Part shown: one piece after another, positions 44,434-53,057 of the stretch
Numbering within the stretch: the first letter of the stretch is position 1
Layout of the letters: each line of letters opens with the position of its first letter
Assembly (NCBI GenBank): GCA_963702105.1
Contig: OY969712.1
Location: forward strand, 1,488,001 to 1,552,000
DNA from: ZC4RG20 sp963702105
GTDB lineage: Bacteria; Pseudomonadota; Gammaproteobacteria; Steroidobacterales; Rariloculaceae
DNA: 64,000 nt
Direction of reading: 5' to 3'
Notes under the pieces: generated by a model
What the model saw: the letters and a program-made list of their open reading frames with translations, nothing else
Told to the model about the DNA's origin: nothing
The model's database searches: none
Translations under genes and position numbers: made by a program

Positions 44434-44439
44434 TATAAT
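44434..44439 (+). promoter_or_regulatory. -10 box of the flavin oxidoreductase gene
   Basis: A perfect TATAAT lies 9 bp before the ATG at 44449, so the transcript would be leaderless or nearly so. No -35 is seen, and the tandem repeat ends 33 bp upstream. Confidence 0.5.
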
Positions 44440-44448
44440 CGGACGGCC

Positions 44449-45447
44449 ATGGCGGCCTTATCCGTTCTCGATCTCGCGTTCGTCGCGGAGGGCTGCGGCC
44501 CGGCCGAGGCGCTGCGCAACACCCTCGATCTCGCGCGTCATGCGGAGCGTTGGGGGTACCGGCGCTATTGGCTCGCCGAGCATCACAATATGGTCGGAAT
44601 AGCGAGCGCCGCGACGTTGATCGTCATCGGTTACGTCGCGGCCGGCACGGAGACGATCCGCGTCGGCTCCGGCGGCATCATGTTGCCCAACCACTCGCCG
44701 CTCGTGGTCGCCGAGCAGTTCGGCACGCTCGAGACGCTGTACCCCGGCCGTATCGATCTCGGTCTCGGGCGCGCGCCGGGCACGGATCAGCGCACCTTGC
44801 GAGCGCTGCGGCGCGGCCCCGCGAGCGCGGACACCTTTCCCGACGACGTCCTCGAGCTCCGGGCCCTGCTCGAGCCCGCGCGGCCCGGCCAGGCCGTGCA
44901 GGCCGTCCCGGGCGCCGGCACGCGCGTGCCGCTCTGGATACTGGGCTCGAGCCTGTACGGCGCGCAGCTCGCGGCCGCGCTCGGGCTGCCTTACGCCTTC
45001 GCCTCGCACTTCGCCCCCGAGGCGCTCATGGACGCGCTCGCGGTCTATCGTTCGCGCTTCAAGCCTTCCGAGCAGCTTAACCGGCCCTACGTCATGGTCG
45101 GCGCGAACGTCTTCGCCGCCGAGACCGACGCCGCGGCGCGCCGCGTGTTCACATCCGCGCAGCAGGCCTTCACGAATCTCATGCGCGGGACGCGCGGCAA
45201 GCTCCAGCCGCCCATCGACGACATCGAGAGCTACTGGTCGCCGCTCGAGAAGGCGCAGGCCTCGAGCATGCTGGCCTGCTCGTTCGTCGGGGCGCCGGAG
45301 ACCGTGGCCGCAGGGCTCGGACGCTTCATCGAAAGGACGGGCGCGGACGAGGTCATCGTGGCTTCGGCCATCTACGAGCACGCGGCAAGGCTCAGGTCTT
45401 ACGAGCTGCTCGCGCGGGCGGCCGCTTCGTCAGTCTGGTCCGCGTAG
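44449..45447 (+). CDS. LLM class flavin-dependent oxidoreductase
   Basis: The 332-residue protein has the luciferase-like TIM barrel of the MsnO8/YhbW group: DLARHAERWGYRRYWLAEHH near the N-terminus, RVGSGGIMLPNHSPLVVAEQ, LYPGRIDLGLGRAPGTD and PLWILGSSLYGAQLAAALGL. It would use reduced FMN supplied by a partner and oxygen. The substrate is unknown. The ATG at 44449 follows the -10 box closely. Confidence 0.92.
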   Translation: MAALSVLDLAFVAEGCGPAEALRNTLDLARHAERWGYRRYWLAEHHNMVGIASAATLIVIGYVAAGTETIRVGSGGIMLPNHSPLVVAEQFGTLETLYPGRIDLGLGRAPGTDQRTLRALRRGPASADTFPDDVLELRALLEPARPGQAVQAVPGAGTRVPLWILGSSLYGAQLAAALGLPYAFASHFAPEALMDALAVYRSRFKPSEQLNRPYVMVGANVFAAETDAAARRVFTSAQQAFTNLMRGTRGKLQPPIDDIESYWSPLEKAQASSMLACSFVGAPETVAAGLGRFIERTGADEVIVASAIYEHAARLRSYELLARAAASSVWSA

Positions 45448-45457
45448 CCTCGCGCAC

Positions 45458-46276
45458 ATGATCGAAGTCCTCATCGGCGCCATCGTCGGCTATCTCCTCC
45501 TGGGCTACCGCGGAATCGTGATAGGGGCGGCCATCGGGTGGTTCGTCGGCTGGCTCAGGCGCAACGTCCAGCCCGGCGGCTCGGGCGAGTTTCAGGCCCA
45601 GTTCGTCGAATCGACCTTCGCGGTCATGGGGGCGGTCTGCAAGGCCGACAGCGTCGTCACGCGCGATGAAATTCGTGCAGCCGAGCGGCTCTTCGACCGC
45701 ATGCGCCTCACGCCCGAGCAGCGCGAGTCCGCGAAGACCGCGTTCAACCGCGGCAAGGCGCAGGATTTCGATCTCGACGCCGAGGTCGCGCGCTTCGCGA
45801 GCGTGGCGCGCGGGCGTGCCGCATTCCTGCAGTTGTTCCTGCAGGTCCAGATCATGGCCGTCGGCGCCGATGGAAGCCTGCATCCGGCCGAACACGCGAT
45901 GCTCGTGCGCATCGCGCGCGGGCTCGGCCTGCCGGCGGCCGCCGTCGCGCAGCTCGAGGCGCTTCTGCGCACGGCGACGGGCGGACCCTTCGCGGCCGGC
46001 GGCGGGGCCGGGGGCTGGGCCGGCGCGGGAAGCGGCGGTGCGGCGGGCGCGCCGTCGCGCGATCGGCTCGCCGACGCCTACGCCGCGCTCGGTCTCGAGC
46101 CCTCGGCCAGCAACGCCGAGGTCAAGCGCGCGTATCGCCACCTCATGAACGAGAATCATCCCGACAAGCTCGCCGCGCGCGGGCTCCCTGAGAGCATGCG
46201 CGAGGTCGCCGAGGAGCGCTCGCGCGAGATCAACACGGCATACGGAGTCATCAAGGAGGCGAGGCCCGGTCTATGA
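45458..46276 (+). CDS. djlA: Co-chaperone DjlA
   Basis: DjlA is a membrane-anchored J-domain protein that stimulates DnaK. The 272-residue protein has one N-terminal membrane helix with GYLLLGYRGIVIGAAIGWFV, a TerB-like middle domain (about 48-165) and a C-terminal J domain (about 205-268) with the HPD motif in NENHPDKL. A Gly/Ala-rich linker separates the two. It overlaps the next gene by ATGA. Confidence 0.9.
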   Translation: MIEVLIGAIVGYLLLGYRGIVIGAAIGWFVGWLRRNVQPGGSGEFQAQFVESTFAVMGAVCKADSVVTRDEIRAAERLFDRMRLTPEQRESAKTAFNRGKAQDFDLDAEVARFASVARGRAAFLQLFLQVQIMAVGADGSLHPAEHAMLVRIARGLGLPAAAVAQLEALLRTATGGPFAAGGGAGGWAGAGSGGAAGAPSRDRLADAYAALGLEPSASNAEVKRAYRHLMNENHPDKLAARGLPESMREVAEERSREINTAYGVIKEARPGL

Positions 46277-47136
46277 AGATCGTCCGATACCGGCGCGGCG
46301 GTGCCGAGCACGTCGGTCTCGTCAAAGGCGGTGGCGTTGCGGACCTTGGCGGCGTGCTCGCGGGCCGCTCGTTGGGCGAGGCGCTCGGACCCGCGGCGCT
46401 CGCGGACATCGCGGCCGCGGCGCCCGGCCTCGTTCCCGAGCTCGCGCTCGACGAAGTGGACTATGCGCTGCCGGCGCCGCCCACGGCCAAGATCCTCTGC
46501 ATCGGCCGCAATTACGGGCGGTATCACGAAGTCGAGCGGGAAGGCCGGCCGGAGTGGCCCAGCGTCTTCGCGCGTTTCGCGTCGAGCCTCGTGCCGCACG
46601 GCCGGCCCATCGTGCGGCCGCTCGCCTCGGAGCAGCTCGACTACGAGGGCGAGCTCTGCGCCGTGATCGGCCGGCGCGGGCGGCACGTCGGGCGCGACGA
46701 GGCGCTCGGGCACGTCGCGGGCTACACAATCATGAACGAGGGCTCCATCCGCGACTGGCAGCGCTACGGCAGCCAGAACTGCCCGGGCAAGAACTTCTGG
46801 CACTCGGGCGCCCTGGGGCCCTACATCGTGACGTGCGACGAGATTCCGGACCCGAGCTCGCTCACGATCGAGACGCGCGTGGACGGCGAGACGCGCCAAC
46901 GCGGCCGCACGGATGGAATGCTCTTCTCCGTCGCCGAGCTGCTCGCGCACGTGTCGCGCTTCACCTGGCTCGAGCCGGGCGACATCGTCTCGACGGGCAG
47001 TCCGGGCGGCTCGGGCGTGGACGACGAGCCGCCGCGGTGGCTGCGTCCCGGGCAGACGGTCGAGGTCGAGATCGAGCCTATCGGCGTGCTGCGCAACGTC
47101 GTCGTCGCCGAGCGCGACGACGACGTCGTCTGCTGA
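46273..47136 (+). CDS. Fumarylacetoacetate hydrolase family protein
   Basis: The 287-residue protein has the FAH domain in its C-terminal two thirds: ILCIGRNYGRYHEVER, the acidic metal site DYEGELCAVIGRRGRHVG, GYTIMNEGSIRDWQRYGSQN and DIVSTGSPGGSG. Family members hydrolyse, hydrate or decarboxylate oxo-acids from aromatic breakdown. The substrate is unknown. Its start overlaps djlA. Confidence 0.9.
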   Translation: MKIVRYRRGGAEHVGLVKGGGVADLGGVLAGRSLGEALGPAALADIAAAAPGLVPELALDEVDYALPAPPTAKILCIGRNYGRYHEVEREGRPEWPSVFARFASSLVPHGRPIVRPLASEQLDYEGELCAVIGRRGRHVGRDEALGHVAGYTIMNEGSIRDWQRYGSQNCPGKNFWHSGALGPYIVTCDEIPDPSSLTIETRVDGETRQRGRTDGMLFSVAELLAHVSRFTWLEPGDIVSTGSPGGSGVDDEPPRWLRPGQTVEVEIEPIGVLRNVVVAERDDDVVC

Positions 47137-47146
47137 GTCGCGGCGC

Positions 47147-48436
47147 TCAGTGCGCGGCTTCGGGCCCGCCGGAGTCGGGCCCGCCGGAATCGGAGCCGCC
47201 GGAGTCGGGCTGCCCTGCTCCCGGCTGTCCGGCTTCCGGTTGCCCGGACTCCGATTGCCCGGACCCCGATTGCCCGGCCCCTGGCTGCGCGGCGCCCGGC
47301 CTGCCGGCGCCCGGCCTGCCGGCGCCCGGGCCGCCGGGCAGTTTCGCCTCGAGCGTCTGCTTCTCGTGCCGGCGCATGATGGTCAGGTGCAGCGTCTCGC
47401 CGGGCTCGAAGCTCGAAAGGATGCGCAGCGCGTGCTCGGGGCTCGTCGGCTTGCGGTCGCCGATGGCCAGGATGACGTTGCCGTCCTCGAGCGGCAGCGT
47501 ATCGTCCTTCGGCGCGCGGACGACGAGGATCCCCTCATCGGTGCCGAAGTACGCGCCGAGCTGCGGCGTCAGCGAGACAAGCTCCATATCGTGCCAGGGG
47601 CCGAAAGGCAGAAAGCGCTGCAGCGCCAGCATTGGCCCGGGGCCGAAGGCGCGAGCCGGCGCAGCGAATCCGAAAGCGCTGCCGCCTTCCGCGCGGGTCT
47701 GCACGCGCACCTCGCGTGGCTGCCCGTCCTGCAGGACGCGCAGCCTGACCGTCTCGCCGGGCTTCGTGCGGTCGAGCCGGCCGACGAGCTGCCGCGCCGG
47801 AGGCTCGCCGCGGCCCGCGAGCGGCACGCCGTCCACGGCCACAATGACGTCGCCGCTATGGATGCCGGCGCGATCCGCCGGCCCGCCCGGGGTCACCGTG
47901 TCCACGCGCACGCCGCGCTGCGTATCCTCGATGCCGATGCCGAGCACGGCGCGCTCGCCGTTCCAGCCAGCCCACCGCCGCCGCAACTCGTCGACGACGG
48001 GCGCCGTGACCTCGGTCGACAGCCGGGCCACCTCGCGCGCGGCGGCCTCGAGCCGCTCCTGAGCTTGCCGAAGCTCGTCGCGCGCGCGGGCCAAGTCGCG
48101 GCTGTCCGGCGGCTCGAAGCCGTTGCGCCGCCCGTCGCGGCGGCCGTCGCGGCGCTCGTCACGGCGCTCGTTTCGCTCGGCGCCGCCCGGGCGCCCGGGT
48201 CCCTCGAAACGTCCTCTACCCGGCGGCCCGAACGCCGGCGCCGGTGCGTCCGCTCCGGGCTGCTGGGCCGGCGGCGGTCCGGGGGGCGGCGCCGGCTCGC
48301 CGTTCTGGGCCGTTTGCGCGGCCGCCGGCGGGGCGTCCTGCCCCCAAGCGGGCAGAGCCGCGGCGAGCAGCGCGGCCGCGGCCGCGCTGCAGAGGGTCGT
48401 CGTTCTACAGCGGGGGAATGTATTGGCTTGCTTCAT
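47147..48436 (-). CDS. Secreted PDZ domain protein of a sigma-factor operon
   Basis: The 429-residue protein has a signal peptide (1-31), a Pro/Ala/Arg-rich region, a coiled coil (about 110-150, RDELRQAQERLEAAAREVAR), one clear PDZ domain (about 160-245, GIGIEDTQRGVRVDTVTPGG and IHSGDVIVAVDGVPLAG) and a second PDZ-like domain (about 280-370, GILVVRAPKDDTLPLEDGNV). The tail is Gly/Pro/Ser repeats. No serine protease domain is present. GGAGGCAAT precedes ATG 48436. It follows the anti-sigma gene by 64 bp, so it is probably co-transcribed and may sense or bind unfolded periplasmic proteins. Confidence 0.8.
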   Translation of the reverse strand: MKQANTFPRCRTTTLCSAAAAALLAAALPAWGQDAPPAAAQTAQNGEPAPPPGPPPAQQPGADAPAPAFGPPGRGRFEGPGRPGGAERNERRDERRDGRRDGRRNGFEPPDSRDLARARDELRQAQERLEAAAREVARLSTEVTAPVVDELRRRWAGWNGERAVLGIGIEDTQRGVRVDTVTPGGPADRAGIHSGDVIVAVDGVPLAGRGEPPARQLVGRLDRTKPGETVRLRVLQDGQPREVRVQTRAEGGSAFGFAAPARAFGPGPMLALQRFLPFGPWHDMELVSLTPQLGAYFGTDEGILVVRAPKDDTLPLEDGNVILAIGDRKPTSPEHALRILSSFEPGETLHLTIMRRHEKQTLEAKLPGGPGAGRPGAGRPGAAQPGAGQSGSGQSESGQPEAGQPGAGQPDSGGSDSGGPDSGGPEAAH

Positions 48437-48500
48437 ATTGCCTCCGGTCGGTTCGGTCCTGGGCGGCCTGCCCCCGCCGGCCGCGGGGGCAGGCCGCCGG

Positions 48501-49319
48501 TCAGAAAGTCTTCTCCGCGGCCGGCGCGTAGCCGGCCTGCACGAATGCATTGGCGCGGACCTGCACGAGTGCGTTCATGACGTTCACCCGTTCGCGCCAA
48601 AGCGCCTCGCGCTGCCGAGCGTCGGCGCCGCCCGCGGCGGCATAGGTGAGCTGCTGATCGAGCGCGGCGACCGCGTCCTCGAGATCGGCGATGGTGCCCG
48701 CCGTCCCGGCGCTCATGATCTGCGGCCCGCTTCCGAGCTCGGCGAGCGCGCGCTCCAGCTCCAGGGACTCCGCGCGCAGGGCGTCGAAACCCGCCGAGGG
48801 CGAAGCGGCGGGGGACGGGCGGGCCGCAACGGCGGCCGCGGATGCCGCGGCGGCCGCGGATGCAGTCGGCATCGCAGACGCCGTTGGCGTCGCGGACGCC
48901 GTTGGTGTCGCAGACGCCGTTGGCGTCGCGGGCCCCGGGGCCTCGGCCGCCGCCGCCGCGCCTCGGCCTGTCGCCGTCGGCTCGCTGCCCGCTCTGGGCC
49001 CGACCTGATGCAGCCCGTATCCGAGCGCCAGGGCCGCGACGAGCGCTGCCGCGGCCGCCGCCGCCGGCTGCCGGTAGGTGCGCGCGCGCGGCAGGGTCGG
49101 ACGCGCCTCGGCTTCGGCGCGGATGCGGGCCCAAACGCCGGGCGGCGGCTCGAGCGGCGGCAGGGAGGCGAGGCTCCTGCGCACCTGCCGCAAGCGCTCG
49201 AGCTCGCTCCTTACGGCCGGGTCGGCGCGCAGGCGGCGAGCGGTCTCGGCGTCGATCGGTTCCGCGTCGATCGGTTCCGCGTCGAGCAGTGTCAACAAGT
49301 CTTCGGTATGGCGGCGCAT
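48501..49319 (-). CDS. Putative anti-sigma factor
   Basis: The 272-residue protein starts MRRHTEDLLTLLDAEPIDAE. Its N-terminal helical part (RLRADPAVRSELERLRQVRR) resembles cytoplasmic anti-sigma domains. A single membrane helix lies near 90-108 (AAAALVAALALGYGLHQ). The periplasmic part has Ala/Pro/Thr/Ser repeats and a coiled-coil-like C-terminus. Its start overlaps the sigma factor gene by 28 bp, the classic sigma/anti-sigma arrangement. The zinc-binding HxxxCxxC motif is not seen. Confidence 0.75.
   Translation of the reverse strand: MRRHTEDLLTLLDAEPIDAEPIDAETARRLRADPAVRSELERLRQVRRSLASLPPLEPPPGVWARIRAEAEARPTLPRARTYRQPAAAAAAALVAALALGYGLHQVGPRAGSEPTATGRGAAAAAEAPGPATPTASATPTASATPTASAMPTASAAAAASAAAVAARPSPAASPSAGFDALRAESLELERALAELGSGPQIMSAGTAGTIADLEDAVAALDQQLTYAAAGGADARQREALWRERVNVMNALVQVRANAFVQAGYAPAAEKTF
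48872..48925. repeat. Three 18-bp tandem repeats in the anti-sigma gene
   Basis: TCGCAGACGCCGTTGGCG and close variants occur three times in a row. On the minus strand they encode repeats of Ala-Thr-Pro-Thr-Ala-Ser in the periplasmic stalk. A second in-frame duplication, GCGTCGATCGGTTCC x2, lies at 49249-49278 and encodes repeated Glu-Pro-Ile-Asp-Ala. Confidence 0.9.
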
Positions 49320-49882
49320 AGTTCCGGCGCGCCCTCGGGGCGCTCTCCTTCGATGAGCACGCGCAGGCGCTCGTGCGCCCGAGCGAGCTGGGATTTCGAG
49401 AAGCTCGCGGTGCGGCCCATGAGCCGGCCGATTTCGCGGTGCGTGAACCCCTCCACGTCGTGCAGCCAGACCACGGCTCGTGCCGTGTCCGAGAGCTGAG
49501 CCAGCGCGCGCTCGAGCGCGATCCGGTCCTCCGGACCGGTGCCCGAGTCGGCCGCTGCGCCCGCAATGCCGGCCTCGAGGTCTGCATCGGCGCGCCGCGC
49601 GACCCAGCCCGAGCGCAGATGCATGAGGCACTTGTTGATCGCGATGCGCCGCACCCAGCGGCCGAACTCCGCATCGCCGCGGTAGCCGCGGATATTGCGG
49701 ATGACTTCGACGAACGTCTCCTGAAGCACGTCCTCGGCCAGCGTCGCCGAGGCCAGCATGCGCCGCGCGAGCGTGTAGACCATGGGCGCGAACGCCTCGT
49801 ACAGGAGGGCATGGGCGTCGAGCTCGCCGGCCCGGGCGCGGGCGAGAATCGCGAGGTCGGCTTGTGGGATCGGGGTCGGCAT
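49292..49882 (-). CDS. ECF-type RNA polymerase sigma factor
   Basis: The 196-residue sigma-70 family factor has region 2 (about 20-90: LYEAFAPMVYTLARRMLASA, LQETFVEVIRNIRGYRGDAE) and region 4 (about 125-180: ALAQLSDTARAVVWLHDVEG, FTHREIGRLMGRTASFSKSQ). Regions 1.1 and 3 are absent, as in ECF factors. It heads an operon with the anti-sigma and PDZ genes. Target promoters are unknown. Confidence 0.93.
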   Translation of the reverse strand: MPTPIPQADLAILARARAGELDAHALLYEAFAPMVYTLARRMLASATLAEDVLQETFVEVIRNIRGYRGDAEFGRWVRRIAINKCLMHLRSGWVARRADADLEAGIAGAAADSGTGPEDRIALERALAQLSDTARAVVWLHDVEGFTHREIGRLMGRTASFSKSQLARAHERLRVLIEGERPEGAPELCAAIPKTC

Positions 49883-50111
49883 GGTCTACGTTGAGATAGA
49901 TGCGCGGTGGACGCGGAAGGTCGCACACGCGGACCTTCGGAGGCTGCAGCACCGAAAGCGACGGCGCACCTCGGCGGCCACCGAGGCTACGGGCAATTCG
50001 AGCACGTCTCGTGAACGGCCGCCGAGCACGTCTCGTGAATGGCCGCCGGCCTCGCGGCGCAGGTTCGTGCCGACGGGCGGATTCGGGCGTCGAGCGCGGT
50101 GTCGCGAGCGT
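49883..50111. other. Intergenic region with a direct repeat
   Basis: Between the sigma factor and the phosphatase gene, CGAGCACGTCTCGTGAACGG CCGC occurs twice in tandem (about 49999-50021 and 50023-50045, one mismatch). Part of it, TGAACGGCCGCCGA, also appears at 15899-15912. No gene is visible. Confidence 0.5.
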
Positions 50112-50756
50112 TCAGTCGCCGCCGGCTCGCTGGGCGAGCCCGGGCCACTCGTCCATGGCCACGTGACCGACCACGACGGCGGTCCCGCGCTCGGGCCGCA
50201 GGATCAGTGCGCCGCCGTCGTTGGTCTCGCGCCCTGCGGCGCCGAAGGCGCCGGCCATGTTCGGCAGGTGCGTGATCACGAGCGTGTTCGTGCCGGGCGG
50301 CGGGGTTTCGGCGGCGCGGTCGCGCAGCCATTGGGAGCGCTCTGCGTCGGCGTCGCCCTTCATGCCCTGCTTGCCCTCGGCGAGCTCCGGCACGCTGCGC
50401 GCGTTCGTGAAGCCGAGCAGCTGCGCAGTTTCTCGGGCGCGAAACGCGGGGCTTACGAGCACGTCGCCGACGGGGATCGAGAGGCGCTTCAGCGCTCGTC
50501 CCATGGCCGTCGCGGCGCTCATGCCCTGCGCGTCGAGCTGGCGCTCGAGCTGCGTGTTGCCGGGCGCCGCATGCGCCGCGTCGGGCTTCGCCCGCGGCGA
50601 CGCCGCATGACGCATGACGATGACGTAGCCGCCATGGCGAAGGGCGTCCACGAGTGCCGGGCCGCTGAGATCCTGCGCGGCGAGACGGCAAGAGAAGGCG
50701 GCCGCCGCGATTGCGAAAAGCGAGAAGGCCGCACGTCGGAGCTTCGGCGTCGTCAT
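50112..50756 (-). CDS. Secreted histidine phosphatase family protein
   Basis: The 214-residue protein has a signal peptide (1-27, ending RLAAQD) and a histidine phosphatase domain: the catalytic RHG-like YVIVMRHAASPRAKPDAAHA, VLVSPAFRARETAQLLGF and the second His in NTLVITHLPNMAGAFG. It probably removes phosphate from a small periplasmic molecule; the substrate is unknown. The start is ATG 50756. It lies 22 bp downstream of the tRNA-Ser gene on the same strand. Confidence 0.87.
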   Translation of the reverse strand: MTTPKLRRAAFSLFAIAAAAFSCRLAAQDLSGPALVDALRHGGYVIVMRHAASPRAKPDAAHAAPGNTQLERQLDAQGMSAATAMGRALKRLSIPVGDVLVSPAFRARETAQLLGFTNARSVPELAEGKQGMKGDADAERSQWLRDRAAETPPPGTNTLVITHLPNMAGAFGAAGRETNDGGALILRPERGTAVVVGHVAMDEWPGLAQRAGGD

Positions 50757-50775
50757 GGCCGCACCTCGATTCTGA

Positions 50776-50869
<94 letters not shown>

Positions 50870-50975
50870 GCGGATGCCGCCTTGCGGCGGAGCACCAAGC
50901 GCTGGAGGTTAGCCCAAACTCGGGCGCAGTTCCATCCGTCGCGGGCGCGGTCGCGACGAGGGCCGACCGGGCTGA

Positions 50976-50981
50976 TAGAAT
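50976..50981 (+). promoter_or_regulatory. -10 box of the 4.5S RNA gene
   Basis: TAGAAT ends 7 bp before the predicted 5' end of the 4.5S RNA, the correct spacing for a transcription start. No strong -35 is visible. Confidence 0.55.
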
Positions 50982-50988
50982 GCTCGTG

Positions 50989-51090
50989 TCCGCGTCGGTC
51001 CCCCCGCGACGACCAGCCGTGAACCCCGTCAGGCCCGGAAGGGAGCAGCGGTAGCGGCCCGGTCGGGTGCCGGGGTCGGGCTGACGCGGA
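50989..51090 (+). ncRNA. ffs: 4.5S signal recognition particle RNA
   Basis: The conserved SRP domain IV is clear: GTCAGGCCCGGAAGGGAGCA with the GGAA tetraloop, followed by GCGGTAGCGG. The ends TCCGCGTC (50989-50996) and GACGCGGA (51083-51090) pair over 8 bp and define the limits. At about 102 nt it fits the small bacterial form that binds Ffh. It lies between tRNA-Ser and dnaX. Confidence 0.93.
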
Positions 51091-51138
51091 TCTTGATTTT
51101 GGGCAGCCGTTCGGGCGACGACGGGGGGCACGAGGAGC

Positions 51139-53001
51139 GTGAGTTACACGGTTCTGGCCGTGAAGTGGCGGCCGCGGCGGTTCGAGGACCTCGTCGGCCA
51201 GCAGCACGTCGTCCAGGCCCTCGTGAACTCGCTCGCGGCCGAACGTCTGCACCACGCCTACCTGTTTTCCGGCACGCGCGGCGTCGGCAAGACGACCGTC
51301 GCGCGCATCCTGGCCAAGGCGTTGAACTGCGAGCAGGGCGTCGTCGCCGAGCCCTGCGGCGTCTGCGCTGCCTGCACGGCCATCGACCAGGGCCGCTTCG
51401 TCGATCTCGTGGAGGTGGACGCCGCATCGCGAACCAAGGTCGACGATACGCGCGAGCTGCTCGACAACGTGCAATACGCCCCCTCCCGCGGGCGCTACAA
51501 GGTGTACCTCATCGACGAGGTGCACATGCTCTCGAATCATTCGTTCAACGCGCTGCTCAAGACGCTCGAGGAGCCGCCGCCGCACGTCAAGTTTCTGCTG
51601 GCTACCACGGACCCGCAGAAGCTGCCGATCACGGTTCTCTCGCGCTGCCTGCAGTTCAACCTCAAGCGCCTCACGCTCGCTCAGATTCAGACGCAGCTCG
51701 AGAAGATCGCGCAGGCCGAGAGCATTCCAGCCGAAGCCGAGGGGCTCAAGGCGCTCGCGAAGGCCGCGGACGGCAGCCTGCGCGACGCGCTGAGCATGCT
51801 GGACCAAGCCGTCGCTTTCGGCGACGGGCAGGTCAGAGCGGAGCTCGTGAACGCCATGCTCGGCACCATCGACCGCGGTCACGTCCTGCGCATGCTCGAG
51901 GCGCTGGCTTCGACGGACGGCGGCGCGCTGCTCGACGAGGCCGAGCGGCTCGAGGAGATGGCCCCGGACTATGGTGCCGTGCTCGAGGACCTCATGGGGC
52001 TGCTGCAGCAGCTCGCGGTCATCCAGCTCGTCGGTCCGCGCGTGCCCGAGGAGGAACTCGAGGCGCTGAAGCCGTTGGCCGCGCGAATTTCGCCCGAGGA
52101 CGTGCAGCTCTACTACCAGATCGCGCTGCAGGGACGGCGGGATCTGCCCGTCGCGCGCGATCAGCGCGCCGCGCTCGAAATGACGCTGCTGCGCATGCTC
52201 GCGTTCCGGCCGGCGGGCGACGGCGGTGACGGCGCCAGCGCCGGCGCCGACGCAGGCGCGCCCGGCGTCGAAGCGGCTGCCGCGCGGCAGCGGACGGGGC
52301 CCGCGGAGCGGCCCGCGACCGGCGCTGCGGCCGTCAAGGCGCGCCTCGCGGCGAATGCGGCCGAAGCCGCGCCGGGGGCGCGGTCGCGCAACGGGACTGG
52401 CGCGGCGCAGGCACGGCCGCCGGCGGCGGTTGCGGCCGCGGCGGCCCGGGGCCGCCGCGACGAGCCCGCCGGCGGTGATGGGCCCCGCGGCGGGGACGAG
52501 GGTCCGGCCCCGCTCGGCCCGGACGACGGCTACGCCGATTACGATGCGTACGCCGTGGAGGCGGCCGCGGCCGCGGACGCCCTCCCTGAGCCGCATGGCC
52601 AGGCCGCCTCGAGTGCGGAGGCCTCGCAGGACTGGCCAGCGCTCGTGGCCGGGGCCGAGTTACGCGGCGGAGCCCGCCAGCTCGCCGATCACTGCGAGCT
52701 TGCGGCCATGACGGGGTCGCGGCTCGAGCTCATCCTTACGGCCGAGAAGGAAGCGCTGAACACGCAGCAGCTTCGCGAGCGGCTCCAGGCCGCGATTGGC
52801 CAGTACCTCGGCCGACGGGTTACGCTGAATATCACGCCCGGAACGCCGCCGCGCCCGACGCCGGCCGAGCGGCGCGCCGCGAGCGAGAATGCGCGCATGC
52901 GCAGGGCCCGCGAGTCCATGGAGCGCGATCCGAACGTCAAGGCCGCGCAGGACGCATTCGGCGCCGTGTTGGAGCCGGATTCGATTCGGCCCATGGACTG
53001 A
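51139..53001 (+). CDS. dnaX: DNA polymerase III subunit tau (gamma/tau)
   Basis: DnaX is the clamp-loader ATPase. The 620-residue protein has Walker A SGTRGVGKTTVAR, four zinc cysteines in CEQGVVAEPCGVCAAC, and LIDEVHMLSNHSFNALLKTL, in domains I-III (about 1-365). An Ala-rich linker (about 370-500) follows, then tau-specific domain V (about 505-575, SRLELILTAEKEALNTQQL) that binds the polymerase alpha subunit. I see no A-rich slippery site like that of E. coli, so a short gamma form by frameshifting is not supported. The start is GTG 51139 with GAGGAG upstream. Confidence 0.96.
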   Translation: MSYTVLAVKWRPRRFEDLVGQQHVVQALVNSLAAERLHHAYLFSGTRGVGKTTVARILAKALNCEQGVVAEPCGVCAACTAIDQGRFVDLVEVDAASRTKVDDTRELLDNVQYAPSRGRYKVYLIDEVHMLSNHSFNALLKTLEEPPPHVKFLLATTDPQKLPITVLSRCLQFNLKRLTLAQIQTQLEKIAQAESIPAEAEGLKALAKAADGSLRDALSMLDQAVAFGDGQVRAELVNAMLGTIDRGHVLRMLEALASTDGGALLDEAERLEEMAPDYGAVLEDLMGLLQQLAVIQLVGPRVPEEELEALKPLAARISPEDVQLYYQIALQGRRDLPVARDQRAALEMTLLRMLAFRPAGDGGDGASAGADAGAPGVEAAAARQRTGPAERPATGAAAVKARLAANAAEAAPGARSRNGTGAAQARPPAAVAAAAARGRRDEPAGGDGPRGGDEGPAPLGPDDGYADYDAYAVEAAAAADALPEPHGQAASSAEASQDWPALVAGAELRGGARQLADHCELAAMTGSRLELILTAEKEALNTQQLRERLQAAIGQYLGRRVTLNITPGTPPRPTPAERRAASENARMRRARESMERDPNVKAAQDAFGAVLEPDSIRPMD

Positions 53002-53057
53002 ACGCACGGGTCCGGCCGCGCGCCGCCGGATCGGACAGCATTGAAGGAAGCGATGAA

